Position numbers and translations under genes: made by a program
Part shown: piece by piece, positions 40,490 to 49,200 of the stretch
Layout: every line of letters begins with the position of its first letter
Numbering within the stretch: the stretch's first letter is position 1
Origin: Amycolatopsis acididurans
GTDB lineage: Bacteria; Actinomycetota; Actinomycetes; Mycobacteriales; Pseudonocardiaceae
Assembly (NCBI RefSeq): GCF_012328925.1
Contig: NZ_JAAXLS010000009.1
Location: 124,001-188,000 of the forward strand
Direction of reading: 5' to 3'
DNA: 64,000 nt
The notes under the pieces: generated by a model
What the model was told of the DNA's origin: nothing
Databases searched by the model: none
Seen by the model: only the letters and a program-made list of their open reading frames with translations

Positions 40490-42130
40490 TCAGCTGCGCA
40501 CGAGACGTCCGGGCGCGGCACCGGCGATTTCCTCGCCACCGCGGCGCGTCGCGACCCCGTTGACCCACATGTTCTCGACACCGGTGCTGCGGACCAGCAG
40601 CCGGTCCGCGCCGCCGGGCTGGTCCCGCACGCGTTCGACCGGTGTGGTGCCGACGGTGTCCGGGTCGAACGCGACCAGATCCGCGAAGAAGCCTTCCCGC
40701 ACCAGACCGCGGCCGGCGATCCGGAACGCCCGGTGCGGATGGCCGGTCAGCCGCCATACGGCGTCCTCCAGGCTCAGCGCCTTGCGCTCGCGCACCCAGT
40801 GCCCGAGCAGGTGGGTCGAGTAGCAGGCGTCGCACAACTGGGTCGCGTGCGCGCCGGCGTCGGACAGGCCGAGCAGGGTGCGCTTGTCGGCGAGCAGTTC
40901 GCCGATCTCGTCGTCGCCGTCGTTGTCCAGCACGATGCGGTAGCGGGTGGCCATGTCGTCGGAGAGGGCGAGATCGAGCAGCAGGTCGAACGGCGTGGTG
41001 CCGCATTCCTCCGCGAGCCGGTCGAGCGGGATTCCGATCGCATCGTGGTGGATGCCCGTCTCCTCGACGCTGGTCTTGGGCCAGCGGTGCGCCCACGCCT
41101 CCAGCGTCGCCGGGCGCGCCCGCGCGCGCCATTCCTCGTCGCGGTAGAGGTCAGCGCGCTCGTCACGGGGACGTGCGAGCACCTCCTTCCACGCGTCGAT
41201 CTCGCCCAGCGGTCCGGGATCGGACATGCCGATCTGCATCACGATCGGACGGCACGCGATCTGCGGGTACACCTCGCCCGGCAGCGCGCCGCCGCGGTTG
41301 ACCGTGCGCATCGCCGCGCCCGGTTTGTCCGCGCGGGCCATCAGCGCGGTCCACGTGATCGGCACGCCGGTGCGCTCCGCGAGCTGCGAGAACTGGTCCA
41401 CGAACAGGCCCGGCCCGATGGAGACCTGCACGACGCCCTTACCGAGTTCACCGAGTACCGACGCGATCGCGTACACCTCGTCGACCTCGGAGAACCGGCT
41501 CGGCACGGGACGCCCGTACGCGCCCTGGTGCGCGGGCTGGCGCGAGGTGGAAAAGCCCAGGGCACCGGCCGTGATCGCCTCGCGGACCATGGCGCACATC
41601 GTCTCGACCTCGCCGGCGGTGGCCGGGCGTTCCTCGTTGCCCAGCGCGAACAGCCGCAACGGCGAATGCCCGACGAACGCCCCGGCGTTGAGCCGTTTCG
41701 GCCGCTTGTCGATCGCCGCGAGATAGTCGGGGTAGGTCTCGAAGCACCAGTCGATACCGGATTCCAGCGCGTCGGCCGACATGCCCTCGACGTTTTCCAG
41801 CAGCCGCACGATCAGATCGCGGTGCTCGGGGCGGGTCGGGGCGACGCCGAAGCCGCAGTTGCCCATGACGACGCTGGTCACACCGTGCCAGCTGGAGGGC
41901 GTGAGATCGCGGTCCCACAGGATCTGGGCGTCGTAGTGGGTGTGCACGTCGATGAAACCGGGCGCGAGCGTCAGCCCGTCGAGGTCGACGACCTCGGTGC
42001 CGGGGCCGGGGGTGAGCTCACCGGGCGCGGCGACCGCGGCGACGCGGTCCCCCGCCACGGCGACGTCGGCGGCGCGTGCCGGCCCGGCGGTGCCGTCCAC
42101 GAGCGAGGCCTGTCGGAGAAGCAGATCCAT
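40490..42130 (-). CDS. D-aminoacylase / N-acyl-D-amino-acid deacylase family amidohydrolase (second copy)
   Basis: A 546-residue amidohydrolase. The metal motif is GFIDVHTHYDAQILWDRDLTPSSWHGVTSVVMGNCGFGVAP; further conserved parts are VGHSPLRLFALG, TAGALGFSTSRQPAHQG and LLGLSDAGAHATQLCDACYSTHLLGHW with the last Asp. It is a paralogue of the protein at 17615. I chose ATG 42130 with GGGAG upstream over an open frame reaching 42172, which would overlap the dyad at 42168. It is the first gene of the minus-strand operon running to 37062, divergent from the aldehyde dehydrogenase at 42252. Confidence 0.85.
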   Translation of the reverse strand: MDLLLRQASLVDGTAGPARAADVAVAGDRVAAVAAPGELTPGPGTEVVDLDGLTLAPGFIDVHTHYDAQILWDRDLTPSSWHGVTSVVMGNCGFGVAPTRPEHRDLIVRLLENVEGMSADALESGIDWCFETYPDYLAAIDKRPKRLNAGAFVGHSPLRLFALGNEERPATAGEVETMCAMVREAITAGALGFSTSRQPAHQGAYGRPVPSRFSEVDEVYAIASVLGELGKGVVQVSIGPGLFVDQFSQLAERTGVPITWTALMARADKPGAAMRTVNRGGALPGEVYPQIACRPIVMQIGMSDPGPLGEIDAWKEVLARPRDERADLYRDEEWRARARPATLEAWAHRWPKTSVEETGIHHDAIGIPLDRLAEECGTTPFDLLLDLALSDDMATRYRIVLDNDGDDEIGELLADKRTLLGLSDAGAHATQLCDACYSTHLLGHWVRERKALSLEDAVWRLTGHPHRAFRIAGRGLVREGFFADLVAFDPDTVGTTPVERVRDQPGGADRLLVRSTGVENMWVNGVATRRGGEEIAGAAPGRLVRS

Positions 42131-42167
42131 CGACACTCCCATCGGGTCGCCGGCGCACCGGAAGCTT

Positions 42168-42181
42168 AGCAAATACTCGCT
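42168..42181. promoter_or_regulatory. Cluster dyad, site 12
   Basis: AGCAAATACTCGCT differs from AGYRANNNNTYACT at one position. It lies 38 bases upstream of the aminoacylase start. Confidence 0.6.
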
Positions 42182-42195
42182 TACTTCTTGACCAT

Positions 42196-42209
42196 AGCGA
42201 ACGCTTACT
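42196..42209. promoter_or_regulatory. Cluster dyad, site 13
   Basis: AGCGAACGCTTACT is a perfect consensus match, 28 bases from site 12 in the same divergent promoter, 43 bases upstream of the aldehyde dehydrogenase. Confidence 0.65.
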
Positions 42210-42251
42210 CACTAATGTAAGACCTGGCGACGACGCGAGGAGGCGGCCGGG

Positions 42252-44027
42252 ATGGACGAGGTGCGCGGCACCCACGGCACGACGAGCTCGCCCGGCACGG
42301 CCGGTTCGGGCGGTGTAGCCGGCCCGAGCGTCACGGCCGGTTCGGCGGACGCACCCGACCAGGGCGGCGCACCCAGCCAGAGCGCCCCGCTCGGCGACGG
42401 CGGCATGACGAGCAGGGGTGCCGCGGCCAGTGATGGCGGCGCGCCCAGTCCGGGCACCACGGGCGGCCACCGCGGCACCCTCAGCCCACGCAGCGCACCC
42501 GACCCAGGCAGCGCACCCGGACACGGCAGCGCAGCCGGCCACGGTGGCGCCACGAGCTCACCCGGCGTCGCCTCCCCCGCGGAACTGATGCACCGCCACG
42601 AGTTCTTCATCGGCGGCCGCTGGATCCCCGCCCCGGCGGAGAGCCTGTTCAAGGTCGTCTCCCCCGCGACCGAGGAGGTCGTCGGCGAGGCACCGCTGGC
42701 CGGCGCCGCCGACATCGACGCCGCGGTGGCCGCCGCACGAACGGCGTTCGACGACGGCGAATGGCCCCGCACGCCACCCGCCGAGCGCGCCGCCGTGCTG
42801 GAGCGCGCGGCGGAAATCCTGCGCGGGCGTACGGGCGACATCGCCGGGGTGACCGTTGACGAGATGGGCTGCGCGATCAGCCAGGCGCCCCGCGCGCAGA
42901 CCGGCATGGTCGCACCGCTCTTCGACTACTACGCCGCCCTGGCCCGCACCTTCGAGTTCGCGCGCGAGGTCGTCGCCGGCGAGCGGCGCGGGCTGGTGAC
43001 GAGCGAACCCGTCGGCGTGGTCGCGGCGATCGTGCCGTGGAACGCCCCCGTGACCCTGTCGGCATGGAAAGTGGCACCCGCGCTGGCCGCCGGCTGCACC
43101 GTGGTGATCAAACCGCCGCCCGAGGCACCGCTGAGCAACTTCGTCCTCGCCGAAGCGCTCGCCGAGGCCGGGATTCCGCCGGGGGTGGTCAACCTCGTCC
43201 CCGGCGACCGGGACGCGGGCGAGCATCTGGTGCGGCATCCCGGCACCGACAAGATCGCCTTCACGGGTTCGACCGCCGCGGGCAAGCGGATCATGAGCCT
43301 GTGCGGTGATCAGGTGAAGCGGGTTTCGCTGGAGCTGGGCGGGAAATCGGCGGCGATCGTGCTCGAGGACGCCGACCTGGCCACCGCGATACCCGCCCTC
43401 GTCGGCGGCGGAATGCATCTGTCCGGACAGGTCTGCGGCGCGCTCACCCGGATTCTCGTACCGAGATCGCGCTACGCCGAGGCGGTGGACGCGGCCGCGA
43501 CGACGGCCTCGCAGGTCCGCGTCGGGGATCCCCACGACCCGTCGACGCTGGTCGGCCCGCTCGTGGCACGACGCCAGCGCGATCGCGTCGAAGGCTACCT
43601 CGCCGGGGCCGTGGCCGACGGCGCGCGGGTGGCGGCCGGAGGCGGCCGCCCGCCCGGACTGCCCAGGGGCTGGTACGTCGAGCCCACCATTTTGTCCGAT
43701 GTGGACAATGCGATGCGGGTGGCGCGGGAGGAGATCTTCGGACCGGTGCTGTGCCTGATCCCCTACCGCGACGAGGACGAGGCCGTGCGCCTCGCCAACG
43801 ATTCGCCGTACGGCCTCGCCGGCGGGGTGTGGGCCGGGGATCCCGCGCGCGGAGTGCGCGTCGCCAAGCGCATGCGCACCGGCAGCGTCGCGGTCAACGG
43901 ATCGTTCCCGCCGTTCCCCATGGTGCCCTTCGGCGGGTTCGGGCAATCGGGCCTCGGCCGCGAACTCGGCCCGGAGGGGCTGCGCAGCTTCCTCGAACCG
44001 CGCAGCATCGGCTTGCCCGCTTCGTAG
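42252..44027 (+). CDS. Aldehyde dehydrogenase with 112-residue low-complexity N-terminal extension
   Basis: A 591-residue protein. Residues 113-591 are a normal aldehyde dehydrogenase: HRHEFFIGGRWIPAPAESLF, IVPWNAPV, FTGSTAAGKRI, LELGGKSAA, nucleophile in LSGQVCGALTR near residue 395, PFGGFGQSGLGRELG. Residues 1-112 are Gly/Ser/Ala/Pro/Thr-rich with repeated GSAPGHGSAAGHGG-like units and are not part of the family. GAGGAGG lies at good spacing before ATG 42252, while the internal Met 113 (42588) has no RBS, so the extension is probably made. It may be a disordered targeting or scaffolding tail. Confidence 0.88.
   Translation: MDEVRGTHGTTSSPGTAGSGGVAGPSVTAGSADAPDQGGAPSQSAPLGDGGMTSRGAAASDGGAPSPGTTGGHRGTLSPRSAPDPGSAPGHGSAAGHGGATSSPGVASPAELMHRHEFFIGGRWIPAPAESLFKVVSPATEEVVGEAPLAGAADIDAAVAAARTAFDDGEWPRTPPAERAAVLERAAEILRGRTGDIAGVTVDEMGCAISQAPRAQTGMVAPLFDYYAALARTFEFAREVVAGERRGLVTSEPVGVVAAIVPWNAPVTLSAWKVAPALAAGCTVVIKPPPEAPLSNFVLAEALAEAGIPPGVVNLVPGDRDAGEHLVRHPGTDKIAFTGSTAAGKRIMSLCGDQVKRVSLELGGKSAAIVLEDADLATAIPALVGGGMHLSGQVCGALTRILVPRSRYAEAVDAAATTASQVRVGDPHDPSTLVGPLVARRQRDRVEGYLAGAVADGARVAAGGGRPPGLPRGWYVEPTILSDVDNAMRVAREEIFGPVLCLIPYRDEDEAVRLANDSPYGLAGGVWAGDPARGVRVAKRMRTGSVAVNGSFPPFPMVPFGGFGQSGLGRELGPEGLRSFLEPRSIGLPAS
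42270..42570 (+). repeat. Degenerate short repeats encoding the aldehyde dehydrogenase tail
   Basis: Imperfect units such as GGCAGCGCACCCG recur (for example near 42510 and 42528) together with CCCGGCAC and GGCGGC segments. They encode the Gly/Ser/Pro/Ala-rich tail. The array probably grew by slippage or unequal exchange and may differ between strains. Confidence 0.5.
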
Positions 44028-44151
44028 CGGCCGCGAAGTATTGGCCGGAACTGGGTTTCGTCACCGCCGAAGGCTGGTGGAAGTGGTGCTTTTCCGCTAC
44101 GCCCCGGCACGAGGAGGAACCGGACGGGCCGCTGGCGCTGGCGGCCGGCCG

Positions 44152-44739
44152 CTACGGCGCATGTGGCTTCGGGGCCGCTCGGACGTGCGCGCGCTCGCCC
44201 TGCCTGCCGACCAGGCTGAGGAATTCGACCGGCCCGGAGCCGGTCGCGCCGAACCAGTGCGGGGTGCGGGTGTCGAACTCCGCCACCTCCCCCGGTTCCA
44301 GCACCAGATCGTGCTCGCCCAGCACCAGGCGGAGCCGTCCATTGAGGACGAACACCCAGTCGTAGCCCTCGTGGGAGCGTAGATCCGGCTCGTCGTCGCC
44401 AGCCGGGAGCACGAACTTGTACGCCTGAATGCCGCCGGGCCTGCGGGTCAGCGGCACGATCGTCGATCCGTCCGCGCAGGCGATGGGACGAAGGTGCACC
44501 CGCGGGTCACCGGTCGGCGGCGCGTCCACGAGTTCGTCGAGCGTGACCCCGTACGCCCGCGCGAGCGGGAGAAGCTGCTCCAGGGTGGGCCGCCGCAGGC
44601 CCGCTTCGAGCCGGGACAGCGTGCTCACCGAGATCCCCGTCTGCTCCGCGAGTTCGGCGAGCGTGCTCTCGCGACGCTGCCGGAGGCGTTTCAGCCGCGG
44701 ACCTACGGCGTCGAGCGTGCGGTCCAGTTCTTCGTCCAT
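44152..44739 (-). CDS. XRE-cupin transcriptional regulator
   Basis: A 195-residue regulator. Residues 12-68 form an XRE HTH (LKRLRQRRESTLAELAEQTGISVSTLSRLEAGLRRPTLEQLLPLARAYGVTLDELV); residues about 110-185 form a cupin (AYKFVLPAGDDEPDLRSHEGYDWVFVLNGRLRLVLGEHDLVLEPGEVAEFDTRTPHWFGA) with His and acidic residues fit for metal binding. Genes of this type are often found divergent from a small SAM methyltransferase, as here (44804), which they presumably control. The start is ATG 44739. The gap between its end and the aldehyde dehydrogenase (44028-44151) holds no gene I can support. Confidence 0.87.
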   Translation of the reverse strand: MDEELDRTLDAVGPRLKRLRQRRESTLAELAEQTGISVSTLSRLEAGLRRPTLEQLLPLARAYGVTLDELVDAPPTGDPRVHLRPIACADGSTIVPLTRRPGGIQAYKFVLPAGDDEPDLRSHEGYDWVFVLNGRLRLVLGEHDLVLEPGEVAEFDTRTPHWFGATGSGPVEFLSLVGRQGERAHVRAAPKPHAP

Positions 44740-44803
44740 ACCTCGATTTTGCCATTCGGCAACAAGGTTTGCCGGCCGGCGGGATCGGGCGCACGATCGG
44801 CAC

Positions 44804-45391
44804 GTGACCCACGATTTCGGCAAGACCTACTGGGAACAGCACTGGGATCAGGCCGCCGTGCACGACGTGGCCGCGAACCCGTACCTCGCCCGCGAGACCG
44901 GCCACCTGAGGCCGGGCACGGCACTGGACGCAGGCTGCGGGCGGGGCGCCGAGGCGCGCTGGCTGGCCGCGCACGGCTGGCGGGTCACCGCCGTCGACAT
45001 CTCCGCCGCCGCCCTCGCCAAGGCCGCCGGGCGGACAGCGGAGCAGATCACCTGGATCGAGGCGGATCTGACGGAGTGGACGCCGACGGAGCGGTTCGAC
45101 CTTGTCACGACCAGCTACGCGCATCCCGCGATGCCGCAACTGGCCTTCTACCGCCGCATCGCGGACTGGGTCGCGCCCGGTGGAACGCTGCTGATCGTCG
45201 GACACCTGCACGAGGCGGGGCACGGACATCACCCGCCGCCCGAGGCGACCGTGACCGCCGAGGGCATCACCGCGGGCCTCGACGCCGCGACGTGGGAGAT
45301 CGACACGGCCGGGCAGCACACGCGCCCGGTCGGCGGCCGGTCCTTGCACGACGTGGTCGTCCGCGCCACTAGGCGTGGTGTTCCTCGATGA
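44804..45391 (+). CDS. Class I SAM-dependent methyltransferase (TehB-like)
   Basis: A 195-residue methyltransferase: YWEQHWDQAAVHDVAANPYLARETGHLRPGTALDAGCGRGAEARWLAAHGWRVTAVDISAAALAKA gives motif I (DAGCGRGAEA) and the acidic loop (VDIS). RFDLVTTSYAHPAMPQLAFYRRIADWVAPGGTLLIVGH follows. It resembles tellurite/thiol methylases such as TehB that detoxify small molecules. The start is GTG 44804, divergent from the XRE-cupin gene with a 64-base gap. It overlaps the convergent short ORF at 45369 by 23 bases. It does not carry the cluster dyad and is probably not part of the catabolic regulon. Confidence 0.85.
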   Translation: MTHDFGKTYWEQHWDQAAVHDVAANPYLARETGHLRPGTALDAGCGRGAEARWLAAHGWRVTAVDISAAALAKAAGRTAEQITWIEADLTEWTPTERFDLVTTSYAHPAMPQLAFYRRIADWVAPGGTLLIVGHLHEAGHGHHPPPEATVTAEGITAGLDAATWEIDTAGQHTRPVGGRSLHDVVVRATRRGVPR

Positions 45392-45608
45392 ACTCGTAGA
45401 AACGGATGACCGGCGGCGGATCGTTCTCCACGAGATCGCTCGTGGCCACCGTCCCGGCCGCCGCCCTCGCCCGCAGTTCCGCGAAGGGCACGGTGAGGTC
45501 GTCGGCTTCGATGTCGTAGATCGCGAGGTAGCCGTGCCCGCCTTCGCCGTCGTGCACCCGGTAGCGCCGTCCGGCGAGAAACCCCGGCACCGCGCAGATC
45601 TCGGGCAG
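45369..45608 (-). pseudogene. N-terminally truncated small dimeric alpha/beta protein
   Basis: The readable product is LPEICAVPGFLAGRRYRVHDGEGGHGYLAIYDIEADDLTVPFAELRARAAAGTVATSDLVENDPPPVIRFYEFIEE. It looks like the C-terminal two thirds of a ferredoxin-like-fold protein whose N-terminal strand and helix (usually ending in ...HLPEICAVPGF) are missing. The frame begins directly after the stop of the EthD-like gene. AGGAGG lies 7 bases before a CTG codon (45608), while GTG 45590 has no RBS. Either a CTG-started gene or the residue of a deletion next to the EthD gene; I favour the latter. Confidence 0.45.
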
Positions 45609-45623
45609 ACGGCCACCTCCTGG

Positions 45624-46286
45624 CTAGTACGTCACCATTTCCTCGCGCACGGCGAGAAACCACGATTCGCCGATGAAGTCCTCGGGCTCGCCGAGGTTGT
45701 CGCGGAACCAGTCGATCCTCGTGCGCAGGCCCGCCACGTCGTCGAAGTACACCTCGTTCACCGCGTCGTAGGCACGCTCACCGGTGACCGGGTGGTTCTG
45801 CACGTACGCCAGGCCCCGCGCCTGGTCCGGGATCACCACGCCGGACCCCGCCCGGCCCGCGTGGTTTCGCCACCGGTCCGAGAACGCGGCCGGGCTCAGC
45901 CCGCCGGCGCGCACCGCGACCGCCATGTGCTTGAACTTCCCGCCGCCGCACGACCAGCGCCGTTCGAGCCAGTCCGCGCCGCGCAGCACCGACTCCGCCG
46001 CGACGACCACGGGGCTCGCGCCCGGATCGAGCACGCGGTCGCCTTCCTGTGTGCCGAGCCATTCCTCGAAGGCCCGCAGCTGCGCCTCACCGGTGAACCA
46101 GTCGATCACGAGCCCGTCGTGCCTGGGCGCGGGACCGGTGAGACCGGGCAGCGTCGTGCACACGGCGGTCCGCACGGGCCGAACCTCCTCCGGTGCGCCG
46201 AGCGCGGCCTGCCCCGGCCAGGCGTGCGCGAACACGTCGGCGGGGATGTCCTTGTTCCTGGTGGCGAACCGGATCCGCTTGATCAT
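45624..46286 (-). CDS. EthD-domain protein
   Basis: A 220-residue protein of two ferredoxin-like (dimeric alpha+beta barrel) halves: MIKRIRFATRNKDIPADVFAHAWPGQAALGAPEEVRPVRTAVCTTL and, in the second half, FKHMAVAVRAGGLSPAAFSDRWRNHAGRAGSG. The F-x-x-x-W-x-x-x-H-A pattern in both halves is typical of EthD-type proteins, which often accompany P450 or CoA-dependent catabolism; EthD itself is needed for the EthB P450 system. Its ATG 46286 overlaps the ferredoxin-oxidoreductase stop by ATGA, so it belongs to the transcript starting at 50931. Confidence 0.8.
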   Translation of the reverse strand: MIKRIRFATRNKDIPADVFAHAWPGQAALGAPEEVRPVRTAVCTTLPGLTGPAPRHDGLVIDWFTGEAQLRAFEEWLGTQEGDRVLDPGASPVVVAAESVLRGADWLERRWSCGGGKFKHMAVAVRAGGLSPAAFSDRWRNHAGRAGSGVVIPDQARGLAYVQNHPVTGERAYDAVNEVYFDDVAGLRTRIDWFRDNLGEPEDFIGESWFLAVREEMVTY

Positions 46287-49200
46287 GCGGCCGGTTCCCG
46301 CTGCCGGAGCGCGGCGACCTCGGCCCGCCACGCCGCCACGGCCGCTTCCTTGACCGGCCCGTATCCCCTGACCGACCGCACCGATCCGGCCAGCCGGACG
46401 CGCGTGTCGTAGCGCAGCCCGGAGCTGTCCTCGATCAGCCGTTCGTATTGGTCGATCAGCGCCCGTTCGGTGCGCCGGTCGGGATCGCGGCCGAAGACGT
46501 CGAACGGGGTGCCGCGCAGGAACTTCAGGCGGCTGAGCACACCGAACGCCAGCGCGTACGGTCTGCCCATCGGCAGTTTCCGGCGCAGCCCCAGCCGCCG
46601 CAGCGTGGGCGGGTGCAGATGGTAGGTCACGGAGTAGCCGCCCTCGATGCCCAGATCGCGGGCGGCGCGGTCGTAGTCGGCCCTGTGGTGCAGGCGCGCG
46701 ACCTCGTACTCGTCCTTGTAGGTCAGCACCTTGAACCAGGCCTCGGCGACGGCACGCGTCAGCGCCCAGTCATGGCCGGCGTCGTCCTCGGCCGCGACCC
46801 GTGCCACGAGACCGAGAAACCGTTGCGCGCGCCGGGTGTTCTGGTAGTCGATGGCCTGCGCCGCACGCCGGGCGAGCAGATCGCGCAACTCCTCCGGCAG
46901 ATCCGCGACCATCGTCCGCGCGACCTCCAGCGCCCGCGGCGACGGCTCGAACGGGACCACCGCACCTTCGGCGGTCACGCTCAGCGCGCGCTTCACGGCG
47001 GCCGGATCGTGCACCAGCCAGCGCCCCCACTCGAACGCCTCCCGGTTCGCCGCGGCGGTCTTTCCCTTGCCCGTCAGGGCGTTTTTCACATGCTTCAGCG
47101 ACACCGGAAGCCCGCCGAGCTGGAAGGCCGCCCCGAGCAACACCACGTTCGCGAGCAGATGGTCGGCGAAGACGGCCTCGGCAACGCGTTTCGGTTCCAG
47201 GAACGTGGCCTTCCCGGCACGGTCGGTGATCGCGGTCTCCAGGCTCGCCAGGTCCGGCGCGCCCAGATCGCTTTGCAGCATCCCGGCGGTCGGGGTGAGT
47301 TCCCGGTCCACGACGACGAGCGTGTGCCCGTGCCGCACCTTCGCCAGGTGCGCTCCCCCGGCGGCCTGCAGGATGTCACCGGAGAGGTACAGATCCGCGG
47401 TGCTCACCGCGGCGGCGCCGAGTTCGCCGCGGTCCCTGGCCAGCTGGAGGTGCGAGACGACCGCGCCCGCCTTCTGCGACAAGCCGGTCTGATCCATGCC
47501 GCCGATCACGAACCCCGCCGACTCCGCCGCACCCGCGATGATCCGGTTCGCCGTGACCACACCCGTGCCGCCGATCCCGGTGAAGTAGATCCCGTAGCGC
47601 CCGCCGAACCGCCGCACCGCGGGCTCGGGCGGCGAACCGGCGGGAAGCGCCGGCCGGACCCGGGCCCGCGACCGGCGTTGTCCGCCACGGCGCGGGGTGA
47701 TCGTGACGAAGGACGGGCAGTCGCCTTCGAGACAGGTGTAGTCGCGGTTGCAGGACGCGTCGTGGATCCGCCGTTTCTCGCCGAACTCGGTGTCCACCGG
47801 CAGCACGGACAGGCAGTTGCTCTTCACTCCGCAGTCGCCGCAGCCCTCGCACACCGCCTCGTTGATCACGACCCGGCGCGGTGGTTCGGGCAGCAGGCCG
47901 CGTTTGCGCAGCCGCCGCGCCTCCGCCGCGCACCGCTGGTCGTAGATGATGACCGTGACCCCCGGCACCCGCCGGAGCTGCTCCTGCACCTCGGGCAGCC
48001 GGTCGCGCCCGTGCACCCGCACGCCACCGGCCCACCGCGCTTTCCGGCCGTAGCGCCCGGGATCCTCGGCGCACACGACGATTCTCGCGACCCCCTCCGC
48101 GTCGAGGGCGCGTGTCATCGACGGCACGTCCATCAGCCCGGTCACGTCCTGGCCGCCGGTCATCGCGACAGCCTCGTTGTAGAGGATCTTGAACGTGACG
48201 TTCGCGCCCGCCGCGACACTGGCCCGGATGGCGAGCGTGCCGGAATGGCTCAGCGTTCCGTCGCCGAGGTTCTGGATCAGGTGCGGTTCGGCGACGAACG
48301 GCGCGAGCCCGGTCCACGGCACGCCTTCGGCGCCCATCGGCGTCGGCGGCAGGCTTTTCGTGCTCTGCTGCCGTGCCTCGAAGTACATGATCCCGTGGCA
48401 GCCGACCCCGCCGCCCACCAGCGCGCCGTCCGGGGCGACGGTGGAGCGGTTGTGCGGGCAGCCGCTGCAGAATCCCGGCGCTCTCGCCACCACCGGCAGG
48501 GAAATCGTCACCGGCGCCTCGCGCGGGCGCAGATCCGGCAGCACGCGGTGCAGGATCTTCGCGACGGCCGCCGAATCCAGCTCCCCAGCCTGCGGGACGA
48601 GCGGCTTCCCTGCCCGGTCACGCTTGCCGAGCACCGGAACCGGCTGCCCGGCCTCGTGGAGAACGGCACGCAGCTGCGTCTCCACGAACGGCCGCTTCTC
48701 CTCGATCACGACGATCTGGTCCACCTCGGCGGCGAACTCGCGCACGGTGTCCTCGACGAGCGGGAAGGTCATGCCGAGCTTGAGAATCCGCACGCCCGCC
48801 TCGTGCGGGGTGCGGCCGCGGTCGGCGAACGCCTGCACCACGTCGAAGTAGGTCTTCCCGGCACACACGACGCCGAGCCGTGCACCCGCCGCGGCGCCAC
48901 TGACGCGATCGAGCCCGTTGTGCCAGGCGTAGGCCTGCGCGGCGAGCAGCCTGCGCTCCACGACGAGGATTTCCTGGTCCGGCACGGCATGCGGGCCGAT
49001 CCGGGCGAGCGGCTGGTGCCGCCAGCGCTGCCCGTCGATCAGCACGTCCTCCGGATCGCCGGGCAGCTGCCTGCCGAGGTCGAGGTCCACGGTGCCGATG
49101 CCGTCGGCGACCGCGGTGACGATCTTCAGCCCGGTCCACGCGCCCGAGTACCGCGACATGCGGAAGGCGTGCACGCCCAGGTCGAGCACATCCTGCTGGT

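Noticed and set aside
38309-42169. A very long open frame (about 1286 codons) on the plus strand opposite the P450, CoA-transferase and aminoacylase genes, and similar long antisense frames elsewhere.
   Set aside because: The product is Arg/His/Pro-rich without motifs. It mirrors three real genes with clear active sites; high GC keeps antisense frames open.
42270-42570. Repeats as a CRISPR array or minisatellite without coding role.
   Set aside because: Units are irregular, have no spacers, and are in frame with the aldehyde dehydrogenase behind a good RBS.
7665-43710. TGTCCA-N3-5-TGGACA inverted repeats (near 7669, 28820 and 43693) as a regulator motif.
   Set aside because: Two copies are inside coding sequence and the spacing varies; probably chance.
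44028-44151. A possible coding remnant (reading KYWPELGFVTAEGWWKW) downstream of the aldehyde dehydrogenase.
   Set aside because: Looks protein-like but has no start, no recognisable family and is only about 40 codons; not enough to support a feature.
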